Part shown: piece after piece, positions 45,401 to 56,098 of the stretch
How the letters are laid out: each line of letters starts with the position of its first letter
How positions within the stretch are numbered: position 1 is the first letter of the stretch
Origin: Sarcocystis neurona
Taxonomy: Eukaryota; Apicomplexa; Conoidasida; Eucoccidiorida; Sarcocystidae
Direction of reading: 5' to 3'
Assembly (NCBI GenBank): GCA_000727475.1
Contig: KL647312.1
Coordinates: 1,352,192 to 1,416,191, forward strand
Length of the DNA stretch: 64,000 nt
Made by a program: the position numbers and the translations under genes
The notes under the pieces: model-generated
What the model was told of the DNA's origin: nothing
Database searches by the model: none
Seen by the model: only the letters and a program-made list of their open reading frames with translations

Positions 45401-48400
45401 GCTGCTCCTGCTGGTGCTGCTGTTTCCAGCTGGCTAGCGGGCGCTGCTGGCGGTTCCTCCTGGGTTGCTGCTGCCGCTGCTGTTGCTCCTGCTGCGCACC
45501 TCCCCAAGCAATGATATATGTCTCTGTGTCCCCTGTGGCACCACCGCCTGCTGATCCGCCTCCCGCTGCAGCCGCACGGCCACTTCTCTTCTTCTGTGGG
45601 CTCTCCCCATTGACATGAATTTGCTGCTGCTGTTGATGCTGCTGCCCTCTTCGTTGCTCTGCCGGAGTCGCCCACCCAGCAGCCGGAGACGCACTCCCAG
45701 CAGCACCAGTTGAATGCACCAACGCACGCAGTCTCTGTCCAAACAACGCCGTTGCGCTGCTGTTGCCGTTTGAAATGCGACAGCCGTTGCTGCCGTTGTC
45801 CCTATTGCTGCTGTTGCTGCACGTGCTGCTGCTGCTGTTGCTACTGCAGATCCGCTGCTGGCTGTTGCCTCTGCTGCTTGTGCTGCTGTCGCCAGCCGGC
45901 TTGCTCCTCATTCCACCTGCGGCACGCAAGTCGCTCCGCTGCTGCTGTCTCATCTGCAACATCTGCAGCTGCCGTGTGCGGGCCAGGAAGTTGTCTCTTT
46001 CGTACCTGCCCCAGTCTTCGGCGGCTGCCGGTACTCTCCACGGCTGCTGCTGCTGCCATCCTTGAGAGACAGTCACTGCAGTGGGACATACGTCACTCCT
46101 GCTGCTGGGCGGCTGCTGCGCGGCTTCTCCTATACAGACGTCAATGTCCCTGTTACTAGGAGGCAGGGGTGCAGCAGCACTAGAAGCGAACCGGCTCCCT
46201 GCTTCAAGGAACGCTTTCAGGCCGGCGTACTCCGCACCGGCACCTCTGCCCCACCGAGCAGCAAGCGACGACAGCAGCGGGCCCAGAAATTCGGCAGCAC
46301 GGGAACCAGTCGCAGATCCGCTGCTTGGTCCTTCCCCTTCTTCTCCTTGATCACCACCGCCTGCTGCTGCTGCTGTTGCCATTCTCGTAGTTCCAGCTGC
46401 CACGCACGCACCTGCTGCATTGCGTACTACGGTTGCTGCTTCAGTTTCTGTCGCTACTTCGACTGCGCCTTCTGCAGTAGCTGTTTCATCTGTCGCTGCT
46501 GCTGCTGCTACGAAGCCGTTTCCTTCCGCTGCTGCTCTTGCAGCTGCTATCGCTACCGCATCTCCAAACTCCTCCTCTCCCTCGCGAAGTTGCGCGCCAC
46601 CCCCTGCTGCAGCTGCTGCCTCCTCTTCTTCTCCCGCACGCCACGCATGCCGTTCTGCGTCGACACTCCTGTGACAGCTCTCAGGCTCCGGTTCTGCTGC
46701 GCCCCTCCGACCCGCAGCAGCTTCGCAAGAAGACGCACCAGCAGTAGCATCCGGGTCTGGCGGTCGCTTTTCCTTTTCTCTCCTACTTGCTGCGCTTCCG
46801 TCCTGCGAAGACGCACCTGTTCGGTGGCCCTGACCGCGCCGCCGCTCTCCTGATGGATGTCCTGCTGCTGCCGTCGAAGGACTACTCATCTCGTCCTCGA
46901 AAATGTCACTCCTCTCTCTGCTGCTGCTGTAGTCTGCTGCTGTTGCTGTAGCACAGCAAACCGCTACCGCACCCTCCTCGCAACTGGCTGCTGCTGCCGC
47001 TGCTGCAATGGACGGATGCGACGTGGCTTTTTCTTCTTCCACTCTTGCATTTTCCCCTACGCGCGTATTTGCTGTCGCCGCCGCCTGCATTGTCGCTGCA
47101 ACGGCCCCTGCGGCTCTTGCAGTATCCAACGTTCCGTCCGCCCCCCCTGTACCACCTGCCCATCTAGGTGCTGCTGCTGCTTCTTCATCACCTGCCGCTT
47201 CCGCTACTGCTTCTTCCTTCTCCTCGCCGCACCACAGCGGCAGAGGTAAAATAATTGGCGTCCCTGCAGCACGTCCGTGTTCGTGTGTATTCCTCATGTT
47301 TGCTGCGCCTGCTGCTGCAGCTGCCTGAGCCGCTGCCTCTCGTGCTGCTACCGCAGTACTTTGGTTGCCTCCAGCTGCTGCTGCTACTGTTGCACCCCTG
47401 CTGCCGGCTGCCGCTCCTGTTCCTGCTGCCGCGGATGGGGCACGCCCGATTTGCGTGGCAGAAGACGAGCAGAAACTACGAAAAAAACTCACTCGCCCAC
47501 CATTCCTTGCTGCTGCTGTTGCCGCTTCACCTGCTGCTGCCGTAATCAGCGTCGTTGCCGCTGCCGCTTGCTGCTGCAGCCCCTCGTGCTGCGGCAGCGC
47601 GTGATGCAGCACCTGTTCTCGTAGGATCTGCTCCTGCGAAACTTGCTGCTTCACCGATCCCTGCAGCACCGTCTGCCGCAGCAGCACTTGCTGCTGCAGC
47701 ATCTGCCCTTGCAACGTGGGGCGCTGTTCTTGCTGCTGCTGCTGTAACAACGCGGCGGTCCGCACGATGTCGTTCTTCTCCTCCTTAGCGGGGCGGCCAC
47801 CTCTTCTCCACTTCAACCACTGCCTTCCCTGTTGCTGCTGCTGTTTGACTTCGTCCTCCGCGTCCTGCTTCTCTTCGAACTGCTGTGTCGGTTCTGGTTC
47901 CCGCTTCATCTTTTGCAAGCCGCCTTGCTGGTGCTGCTCCTCTTGCTGCTCGCCTCGCTGCTGCTGTTGCCTCTGCAGCTCCGCAGCCGGAAAAAGGAGC
48001 GGCTGATGGTCCCCGCAATGCTGCAGCAGGTCCAACGTGTGCTGTAGCATCCTGATGCTCTGCTGCTGCTGCGGTGGCGCCAACGGACTGTCTGGGGTCG
48101 CTACAGCGTCTGTTGGAGAGAAGGACGCGGCAGCAGCTCCGCCGACGACAGCTCGTCCGCGCGCCATCAGCAGCAGCAACTCCTGCTGCCGTTGAAGAGC
48201 ACCGGCCGGAGCAGCCCCATCAGGGTATAAGGCTGCAGCAGCAGCTGCAGGAAGGCCTGCCGCCGAAGAATGTGACGCACAGACCAGCAGCATCGACTCG
48301 AGCCGGCGCTTCAGTACCTCCTGCTGCTCTGCTAGTAACGCTGCCGAAGATTCCACACATACTCCGGCGTCACGTTGCTCTGCAGGCGCCTCTTGCTCCG

Positions 48401-50330
48401 GCTGTCCATCCCACTGCTGCTGTTGCTCCTCCTCCTCCTCACGATGCTGCTCCTGCTGCAAGGCGAGGTGCTGCCGGGGCTTCGGCTGTCGCTCGGGCTC
48501 CGCAGCTAACGGCGGATGCTTCTCGTGTCGACCAAGCTGCTGTTGGTTTTGCAGCTCACGCAGCAGCTGCTGAAGCAGCTGCTGTTGCAGCCACACCACC
48601 TGCTGCTGCAGCAGCGCCGTAGCATGCCAGTACTGCAGCTGCATCTGCGGCGACAGGACGCACGCTTCCCTCCTCGGAGAGCCAGCAATAGGAAGATACG
48701 GGGAAAAAGGCATCTGGGACTCCTGCAGCAGCGGCTGTGGGCAGCCCAGCACTGAGGCCAGTCCATACGGCTGCAGCACGCCCGTGTCTTCCCGCTCCAC
48801 CTTTGCCTGTTCCACAGCTCCTGTTGCAGCTGGGACGCCAGCAGCAGCCGCATTGACAGGGCAGGGGGCCGCAGTGCAGAACGGTCCAGCCCATCTGGTA
48901 GGCACCGCCTGCGCTCCTCCTCCTCCTGCTGCGGCTCCTCCCCCTGGAAATGGTGGTCCTTCTCCTGCTTTTGCCGCTCGTCCGCCTGGTGTCGGTGCTG
49001 CTGGTGCTACAAGTGGTAGTGTGCTGCTGCATGCCGCTTGCCCTGCGCAGGCGACACTTGCTGCTGCAGGCATTCCGTCATTGCCTTGCTCCCCGAACAT
49101 GAGCTGCTCGAGCTGCGCCTCTGCTTCTGCTTCTGCTGCGGCGCGTCGTCGCTGCTGCTGCTCCTGCTGCTGCTGTTTCTGCTGCTCTTCCTGCTGCTGC
49201 AGCACCACCTGCAGCCAGCGTTGCTGATGGAAAAGTTGGTGCTGGTGCTGCAGCCACCGCTGCTGCTGCTGCTGCAGAAGTCGCAGTTGCTGCTTCTCCA
49301 GCTCCGCAGCGTCTCGCAGGTGCTGCTGCTGCTGACACTGCGCACTCACGAGCACCTCTTCTCGTCCTCCTCCTTGCTGCCGCCACTGCGGCTGCCCACC
49401 TGCGCGGCCGCTGCTATCTCTCCATGCTGGCTGACCATACGGCTCTTCCACGTGCTGCTGCTGCAGCCGTCCAAGCCGCCCAGACGACACAATCGGAGAA
49501 GCTGCTGCTCCTCCCGCAGGCTGCTGCGTCGCCCTGTCCCTGTGGCTGAGCGTACTGCTGCAGCTTCTGCTGCTGCTGTTGTTCACCTCTCTCGCAGAGC
49601 CCTGCGTGCTTCCCTCCGTACTGCTGCTGCTGTCTCCTGCCACAGCACTGCACTGCATACCGTGGCGACCACCTTGCTGCACCCCTTGCTCTGCTTCCTG
49701 CTGCTGTTGCTCCTGCTCCTGCTGCAGCACTTCTGACCAAGACTCTTCGCTGTCGCTGTTGGCGTATGCGTCTGCCGCTTCCGCCCCGCCCGCTGCCACC
49801 GCTGCTGCGTCTGCTGCTGCCGCCGCCAGTCCTAGCGCCTGCTGCTGCTCCTGCAGGAAGGCGTCTCGCTCCGCTGCTCCGTCGCCGCTGTCCTGCACCA
49901 GCGCGTCAAGCGGTCCGGCGAACAGCCGCTCCCACCCCACAGCCGCCGCTGCAGAAACCGCAGCGGCAGATGCAGAAGAACCACCGGGGCGCCCTACTCC
50001 CTGCAGCTGCTCCTGCGCCGGGCAGCGGAGAGACGCCAGCGCTGCTGCGATGCTGTCCACCGGCCCACGAAGATTCATTTCTCCGGCTGCAGCACACAAA
50101 CAAAGCTCATCCACTTCCTGCATCTCCTGCCGCCGCACGCACTGCCTGCTGCTGCTGCTGCGCCTGCTGTCCCCCACGCCTACGCAGCATGACTGCTGCT
50201 GCTATAGCAGCTGTTGTCCCTGCTGCTGCGACTGTTGCTGCTATCGCAGCTGCTCTCTCGGCCCTGCGCTCGGTGCTGCTGCTGTTCCTGCAGCTGCTAT
50301 CGCAGCTGCTGCCTCGGTGCTGCTGTTGAA
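42480..50330. repeat. Dense CTG (CAG on - strand) trinucleotide block
   Basis: CTG runs of 3-6 units recur every few tens of bases on the + strand across the whole block. The left boundary near 42.48 kb is abrupt: the preceding kilobases have almost none. All runs keep the same orientation (CAG on -) until about 50.3 kb, matching the direction of the giant frame. Confidence 0.9.
42714..50177 (-). CDS. Giant Gln/Ala-rich protein (about 2490 codons), possible nuclear protein
   Basis: One - strand frame is open for 7.46 kb and ends at TGA near 42714. It is dominated by Gln, Ala, Ser and Glu tracts encoded by CAG and its other registers. Short unique islands lie between them, for example WGRYERDNFLARTRQLQML, FSPGVNILAKRKCIIRPLEL, RLWLVPPNDTLLQQ and EVDELCLCAAAGEMNLRGPV. 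An AT-hook-like WRRGGRPAK occurs at about 47786-47815, flanked by charged residues, hinting at DNA binding. No catalytic domain was seen. The first codon at 50177 is GTG, so the true start lies in an internal ATG or in an upstream exon. CAG repeats lack stops in all frames, so length alone proves little. Support for this strand is that tracts read as Gln/Ala (the usual Eimeria choice) and that the non-repeat islands also stay open. Introns within it cannot be excluded. Confidence 0.6.
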   Translation of the reverse strand: MGDSRRSSSSRQCVRRQEMQEVDELCLCAAAGEMNLRGPVDSIAAALASLRCPAQEQLQGVGRPGGSSASAAAVSAAAAVGWERLFAGPLDALVQDSGDGAAERDAFLQEQQQALGLAAAAADAAAVAAGGAEAADAYANSDSEESWSEVLQQEQEQQQQEAEQGVQQGGRHGMQCSAVAGDSSSSTEGSTQGSAREVNNSSSRSCSSTLSHRDRATQQPAGGAAASPIVSSGRLGRLQQQHVEEPYGQPAWRDSSGRAGGQPQWRQQGGGREEVLVSAQCQQQQHLRDAAELEKQQLRLLQQQQQRWLQHQHQLFHQQRWLQVVLQQQEEQQKQQQQEQQQRRRAAAEAEAEAQLEQLMFGEQGNDGMPAAASVACAGQAACSSTLPLVAPAAPTPGGRAAKAGEGPPFPGGGAAAGGGGAQAVPTRWAGPFCTAAPCPVNAAAAGVPAATGAVEQAKVEREDTGVLQPYGLASVLGCPQPLLQESQMPFSPYLPIAGSPRREACVLSPQMQLQYWHATALLQQQVVWLQQQLLQQLLRELQNQQQLGRHEKHPPLAAEPERQPKPRQHLALQQEQHREEEEEQQQQWDGQPEQEAPAEQRDAGVCVESSAALLAEQQEVLKRRLESMLLVCASHSSAAGLPAAAAAALYPDGAAPAGALQRQQELLLLMARGRAVVGGAAAASFSPTDAVATPDSPLAPPQQQQSIRMLQHTLDLLQHCGDHQPLLFPAAELQRQQQQRGEQQEEQHQQGGLQKMKREPEPTQQFEEKQDAEDEVKQQQQQGRQWLKWRRGGRPAKEEKNDIVRTAALLQQQQQEQRPTLQGQMLQQQVLLRQTVLQGSVKQQVSQEQILREQVLHHALPQHEGLQQQAAAATTLITAAAGEAATAAARNGGRVSFFRSFCSSSATQIGRAPSAAAGTGAAAGSRGATVAAAAGGNQSTAVAAREAAAQAAAAAGAANMRNTHEHGRAAGTPIILPLPLWCGEEKEEAVAEAAGDEEAAAAPRWAGGTGGADGTLDTARAAGAVAATMQAAATANTRVGENARVEEEKATSHPSIAAAAAAASCEEGAVAVCCATATAADYSSSRERSDIFEDEMSSPSTAAAGHPSGERRRGQGHRTGASSQDGSAASRREKEKRPPDPDATAGASSCEAAAGRRGAAEPEPESCHRSVDAERHAWRAGEEEEAAAAAGGGAQLREGEEEFGDAVAIAAARAAAEGNGFVAAAAATDETATAEGAVEVATETEAATVVRNAAGACVAAGTTRMATAAAAGGGDQGEEGEGPSSGSATGSRAAEFLGPLLSSLAARWGRGAGAEYAGLKAFLEAGSRFASSAAAPLPPSNRDIDVCIGEAAQQPPSSRSDVCPTAVTVSQGWQQQQPWRVPAAAEDWGRYERDNFLARTRQLQMLQMRQQQRSDLRAAGGMRSKPAGDSSTSSRGNSQQRICSSNSSSSTCSNSSNRDNGSNGCRISNGNSSATALFGQRLRALVHSTGAAGSASPAAGWATPAEQRRGQQHQQQQQIHVNGESPQKKRSGRAAAAGGGSAGGGATGDTETYIIAWGGAQQEQQQRQQQPRRNRQQRPLASWKQQHQQEQQRQQLQQNGRLQVEEDDEDRLLLLTAADGMSGHRQRATKQQVNEEEQLCDELQQLGEEQLLQQRVLEEQQLLLELQNQQHLEQEWHRRRQTPQEPETVEEEDEQQHQQQNWLTLQPTQPGLEEENPQLLEQETQLPQPQSCAHATRHAQLQVEPQGEAAALLSVLLQQQQRSTEQRAACADRLLDKRARDAGGDTELSAEPRRGEEGGCSDKEGESARSERGELRAASSDSEEEQPARSTAGRRGGDVGGVSAAAKRLWLVPPNDTLLQQAHFEQQQQWLGQHEQQHDVQREEQQQRQRRPPEAGADTAPAVRTDSSDSHVQGEARVRPVSSAALLTPKSFLQQLELAGVRHAREAAAETKPLTAGALPQRAGAAASSAAAAGKCAPAAASAGPAGNVRLVSATSAASAAAAKEKFSPGVNILAKRKCIIRPLELAGAAGECGAAAPAYPSPPLRPTEARSSATVASAGIDAGESAVRGTAESVLSAAAAGAAAGKEGNSSLTFSLRSLSISSVSKQAGAWASFQAAFSRLSAAGSSVAAAAASSSAAVLSGAGNGKSPAAPAAVAAAGVTEARCVEPGNEVERLPAAGSTFLVTANDTGIRPSQPRGGDAAGSSCCPFREESCKSVFHTAAAVSFRPVKESKAPTPCLSSAVDAPIYLEKDGSFTRLEARTGAAATATREIKDERYGGGENEKTPKYCCNRKESHASSSTAGSSVRSSPPNIAAAPPAAVSACSAFQCDDRSKCSAQLGAATNTFSCLQGEGDDTRTHLSAAASAAAVDICSDCKVAITGKASATGTSQTLFHKTACEKDLQREERQLQTRQRHMEEREEEGHSISIGKHYAAAAAERMESEEHRQRTALLDQRLLLELQDQEELMGWGSSEEEYACAADESGA

Positions 50331-53300
50331 AGCAACGTCCCTGCGGCCGCAGCGCATGCTGCGCTGGCTGACGCTCCTGCAGAGCTGCCGCCGGCGCAGC
50401 TGCTGCTGCAGACGTTGGTCCTTCTGCCGCTCGGGGCGCGCTCTCGCACACCGCCGCACCTTCTCCCTCACATTCCTCAACCAGTGACGGAACTTGCGGA
50501 CAGACACCTGCGTGGAACTTCTGCATGCGCGCGTCTATTGCAGCAGCCACAAACTTCCATATCTTCCGGTACGTCTACGACGGGGACACAGCCGCCCACA
50601 TTCCTACCGCCACATCGTCACCCACGTTATACATGCGAGAGCAACGCTGTCACATATATACATATATATGCAGACCCATATATTGTAAATGCGCGAGTAC
50701 CCCTCCCATACATGTATAATATATGTAAATATATATACGTGGCAGAGGGCAGCGGGCTTCACTATTCACTCACGATGAAGTCGAGCTGTAGGCGGCAGTC
50801 TCGTGCAGGAGATTCTTTTGCTCCTGTGAAGCAGAGATATACAAGTGTCCATGACTCACCTTCTGTATGTGTGTGTGTATGTGTACGCATGGCTGTGTGC
50901 TGCCCTCTTGATTAACACACAAAGGCGTAGATAACCGCCGTCTTTCTCTGGCATAGCTCTACGCGTATACCCGTACCATCAAACAAAAATATGTATATAC
51001 GGATATAGAGACGATATAAAGAGAAGGCAGCTTCTTGGTCGGAAGATCAAATTTCTCGATAGGCCGCACAAACACAAACTCACGCGCCAGCCGGTGTCTA
51101 CAGACGCATCAGAAGTGCAACTCAGCTGGGCGAAGAAGCGGTCTTCATAGAGCCCCGCTCGAAGCAAAATCCCCGCAGGCAGCCTCTGGGTTTGCTGCTG
51201 GCCAGGGACCCCTCCCGGCGGAGCTGCAGCAGCACCTGCTGCGGTGATTGCTCGACGGCTATGGCAGACCCCCACGTCACGCTGGTAGAGCTGCCCCTGC
51301 TTTGTGGGCCACTCTCGCAGAAGTAGCTGTCGCCGCTGCGGTCGCCGCTGCTCCCCTGTGCTGCGCCTGCTCGAAGTTTCTGCCCTTCCCCATGCAGCAA
51401 AAACAAGTCTTCTTCCCGTCGCTGCTGCGGTGGCTCGTGCGCTGGATGCTGCGGCTCATGCGCTGGCTGCTGCTAGGGAGGGCTCTTCTCCACGTGGGGG
51501 AGTCGCCGTCCTCTTTGCTGTTGCCGCGGCTCGGCGCCGGCCACTGCTGCCGCTGGGGCGCCGGCTGCTGCTTCTCTGCCACTGCTGGCTTTGCTGCGGC
51601 GTTGGCTGCCACTGTTGCTGTCACTTCGCCTGCGCGCCACCTCGGCCCCCTCCTGCTACAGGAGGCAGCGCTGCTACCTCCGTGACTGCAGCACCAAACG
51701 CATCAGCAGTTGCGCAGAGGCAGACAGTTGCGGCAGCAGCTGCTGCTCCAAGCATGGTACGACAGCCGCAGACGCCAACCTCACCAGCCATATGCGCGGC
51801 AGCGGCGCATCCACTAGCAGGACAAGACGCAGCGACGATGCTACCTCCCTCTCAGCAACCAAGACATGGCACCTTCTACTGGCAGCAGCGGCACAAGGTC
51901 TCCCAGAATCAGCAGCAGCAGCAACGGTGCAGCCCTGCGGTCGGCAGCGGGCAAAAGCCCCGTCGGGCGGGAAATATTCGTGCAGAGACCTACTCTGAAT
52001 AAATAAGCGATTTTTCAAAAGAGAAGCGGGTCGCCCTGGAAGGGTAAAATCTAGTCTACGAGGGTAAGCCGTCATTTGTTATCCCGCTGCAGCAGCAGGA
52101 GCCACCGTGCGCAGCAGCGGCTGCAGTCTGCGCGGAAGAACTGCGGAACAGCAGCACGCGGTTAAAAGAGACAAAGTCGGTCAGCAGCCACTGCAGCAAA
52201 TACGCAGCAGCACGATACGTCACGCCGTTACGCGACCGCCCCAAGGGTAACGCGGCTGCAAGAGCAGCAGAAGCGAAGGGCCTCCTCGGAGATCAGAAGG
52301 GCAAACACGGCAGCAGGAAGCCGCACTGGAAGCAGCAAGCCGCCTTCTTCGAGGCGCAACCTGCGCAAGTGAAGAAAGTCCGCAGGCACACGGCGTTTAA
52401 GAGAGGGAAGAGATAGACAAAGCATAGGGCGAAGTCGAACGAAAGGGCAAAGGTGGACTTGAAAAGCAGCCGTCTTCCGCGCATGCGTGCGAACGCTGGT
52501 GCCTTTCTGATGCCGCTCTACAAGCAGCTGCGGCCGTTAGCGGCAACAGCAGCGGCAGCCGCAGCAGCGTCACTCGCCGCATCAGCTCCAGCACTAGAAA
52601 CCAGAGCAGCGACGTCTTCGTTCTCTGTCGCAGCGGCACTGGCAGGGCCGCGGCTGCAACATCGGCAGCCAACAGCAGCTCCAACACTCCTACACCACCC
52701 ACCTACAAAGGGCAGGCGCTGCAGGGGCACCACGTGGGCAGCAGCCCACGACGGGGACAAGGATGAAGGAGAGGAATAGCAGTGCAGCAGCCACACGTGG
52801 CAGCAGGAGCGCTGGATGCAGCGGCACACGGCAGCACACAGCACACCACTCAAGGGCAGCTTGCGCAGCAGCAGCGAGAGAAGCGCGACCAGCAACAGAA
52901 GAGGAAAATAAAGAAATACTGAAGACAGCAGTATGTGATTAGCAAAACGAGTAGTCTTTCTCTTGCTGCAGAAGTGTGGTGTGTGTCAGGAGGAGTAGAA
53001 GTGTGTCCGCACGAGCAGCAACAGCAGCACGACCCCCTCGCAAGCCGGTTGTGGTGGCCGTCACACGTACGGGAGCAGGTCGTCGTCGCTCTCTCTCCGC
53101 TAGAAAACTCACACGCGCATGCTTGTGAGCGAGGCCACGAGCTCTTCGAAAGCAACGTACTTTTGTGCGTTGTTGCGAGCTTTCTTTTCCTCTTTTCTTC
53201 TCCCCGCCTTCAGCTCGGTCCCTCTCCGGTCTCTGCTTCATCGTCATCTCGTTCCGGCGGTCCTGGTCTCCCGCTTTCCACGCCGTGCCGAACGACAGCC

Positions 53301-56098
53301 ACAGGACTGCACGAAGTCGATACGGCTCGCTCACCGCCACACATCTGCAGCTCAGTTCCCACACCTACAACAGCAAAGTGCGGCCTCGTCTGTTCTGTTT
53401 CTTCTTCGCGAAGTATTTTCGTCCCCCCAACCGGGGGACCCCTGGCAAGATTCCTCAACGGCGTCGAACTGCGCATAGCCGTGGTAGCCACGTCCTCTGC
53501 ATGCCAGGAATGCAGCCTCCTGCTCGTCTTCCTCAGTCCTGACAGCTGTTGTCGGCGACAGGGGCAGGCGTAGCAGCAGCAGGAACACGAGGCACCGCAG
53601 CAACAGGAGCAGGAGGAACGCGGCAGCCCTACAGCAGCAGCGGCAGACAGAACGCCTGCAACTCGACAACGGCAGCGGCAGCGACACCAGCAGCACCGCA
53701 GGAGGAGAGGAGCCCCACCAGCACGAACAGCAGCAGCAGCGCAGGCGAGAAGCTCCAGCAGCAACAAGCGCAGGAGGGGAGGGGCGACAGCCGCAACGGC
53801 AAGAGCACCAGTGCAGGAGAGAAGCACCACCAGCTACAACAGCAGCGGCGCAGGAAGAGAGGAGGAGCGACAGCAGCAACAACAGCAGCAGCAGCTCGGT
53901 TTCGTCTCTGTGTCTCCACAGTTTACCGACTTGACCCGTCCCAGGCTCTCCTCCTGCGGGTCAGAGCAGCTCACCGCTGCTGGCCTAAGACAGTACCTGT
54001 TCACCGCGTCTGCGGGCGGATCTCTTCGTAGCTCGACTGTGTCTTTTCTCCCTCCTCTCTGTCCACTTCTCTGTGTGCACCTCCCACTTTCTCGGCAATA
54101 CTCGACGGCCAGTGGCAGCCCAGGACGCCCCGTGGAGGACTCCTCGATATGTCCCTCTGCTGCCCGCCCCGCACAGACGCGTCCCCTTTTATACGCAGAG
54201 TCAAGAGCGTTTAGGTGTGTGGGTGTGTATACATTACACACATGCATATGCATACAACAAATAATGAGTATACATACACATACCGTACGTTATGTATTTT
54301 GTGTGTATTTCCTATATAATACATATATGTGGGTGGTGCAGGCAGCCTGCGATCCTCGTGGGACTGCTTGTATGGATGCGTGTGTACGTGTGTGCTTCTC
54401 CTCTCCATAGAAGATGGCTCTCAGGCAGTGTATGTGATCTACAGTGTCTGTGTATACAGTCGTATCTTCTCGCTGCACTGCTGCGGAGGTGCGCAGGTCT
54501 GTACTTCTGTCTTCTTCTCATCTCGATGCGTCACGTACGTAAGTGCAGGTACATAAACACATATGCACGCGTGTATATATGCGTAGTGGACACACGTACG
54601 TGGCGCTACGACACGTATATATGTACTAACTACGCACTTACGTACGTTAGACCACTATACACATATATTATACGCTGACGTAGGCAGGACTATTCGTATA
54701 TACGCACACTACACACACCTACGTAGGACTGTTACACGTATACATACATATACACACACACTTACAATGCCCTTACGTACGCTAGAGTACTATATATATG
54801 TATGTATCATACACTTATGTACGTAGGACTATCACACATAGTCCATATATATGTATGTACTGTATAATGACGTACGTAGCTCTCTTCGTGTATACACACA
54901 CTACACACATACGTACCAAGGGCTACTATACATCTCTAATATGTATATGTGCTGTACCGCAGGTACGTAGGGCCCTCCTAATCCGTATATTCAAATGTGT
55001 AGTCCACAGGCAGATACGTACGACTACGCACGCGGTAAGGACAAGGACCCCCCTCCTTGAGGTGTGGCAGCGGTACGCGCATCATCTGCTTCTGCACACG
55101 TCGCTCGAGAAGTATCTCCTCCTCTCTCTGTCGATCTGTCGACCCCCGTCTCACTTGTTTTCTCCACATAAGTCGCTCTGCATGCATGACCCGCCCGGAA
55201 GCCCGCGCGGAGATACTTTTCGGTAGGTAGCTGCCTGCAGACGACGTAGAAGAGTTCCCCTCTGCTCTCGCGTCGTTGAAGGGCTGAGAGCGAGCGGTAA
55301 TCGACGCAGCTGCTGCCCACGCGCATGCCTCATATGCGTATGTGTGTGTGTGTGTGTGTGCGTGACCTATGTATATATTCCCACGTGTGTCGCTGTGTAA
55401 GTGTGTTGCTGCGGCTCCGTGTATGGTGAGGTGCATGCGTTGCGTGTGGTACTACTCCGTGGCGTGGGTAATACAGAGAGAGGGTCTCCTGCGCAGTCCC
55501 GACTGCTGTTGGTGCTGCTGCTCTGCGTCGTGCTGCTCTTCTTGCAGAGCGCTGCTGCTGCGGGGGGGGCGGCAGCACAGGCGCAGGCCGGTTGTTGAAA
55601 GACAGAGAAACGCAGCAGCAGTAGGTCTGTGCTGCGGCGGGACAAGCAGAGCCGGCCGCGAGTGGTGGAGGCCGCCGCAGCACTGCGGCAGAAGCAGCAA
55701 GTTCAAAGAACCGCAGCAGCAGTGGCTGCAGCGGGCAGCAAGACGCCAGCGGACGGCGGCGGTACACAGCAGAGGCGCAGCTGCTGCGGTGGACGACGGC
55801 AGACTTCAGCAGCGGTCGCGGACACAGAGACAAGGACCCCTTGACGACCGCAGCAACAGGAATGGTGGGCGGCAGCGACAGACAGCCTTTCTTGTAGCAA
55901 CGCGTAGCTTTGTGTGCGTCAGGAAGGAGAAGCTGCGGCCGCCACGGGAGAGCTACGGCAGCAGCTGCAACGCAGAGGATGACGCTGTGTGCAGCCGGAG
56001 CAGCAGCAGCACGCGCGGATACTGGGGAAGGTTGAGCCGCAGCAGAGTTTACCAGAAGGGCTACTCTTCGCGGTGAAAAGCAGCACCAGCGCAGCAGG
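50331..56098. other. Mixed repeat-rich region, genes unresolved
   Basis: CTG runs on + continue to about 51.65 kb, then flip to CAG on + from about 51.7 to 54 kb, with mixed orientation near 55.5 kb. Plausible - strand exons are one ending RFFAQLSCTSDASVDTGWR at a GTGAGT near 51078; one after a TTGCTGCTGCTCTTGCAG-like acceptor near 52263 (LPLGRSRNGVTYRAAAYLLQ, then WLLTDFVSFNRV); and one after ATTTATTCAG near 52000 (SRSLHEYFPPDGAFARC). Plausible + strand coding at about 53.8-54.05 kb reads LGFVSVSPQFTDLTRPRL. Because repeat tracts are open in all frames, none is assigned. Around 50.6-50.75 and 54.2-55.0 kb are TA/TACGTA-rich islands. Confidence 0.45.
54200..55000. repeat. TA- and TACGTA-rich low-complexity island
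   Basis: This is a run of alternating purine-pyrimidine sequence full of TATATA, ACACAC and the palindrome TACGTA/ACGTACGT. Smaller islands of the same kind lie near 50.65-50.75, 59.22-59.6, 61.65-61.87 and 63.0-63.27 kb. Such sequence can adopt cruciform or Z-like structure; no coding was seen. Confidence 0.8.

Noticed and set aside
44479..50487. Cys-, Leu- or Ser-rich + strand frames up to about 300 codons opposite the giant gene
   Set aside because: These are the antisense registers of CAG tracts (CTG, TGC, GCT), which contain no stops; they have no unique islands with domain-like character.
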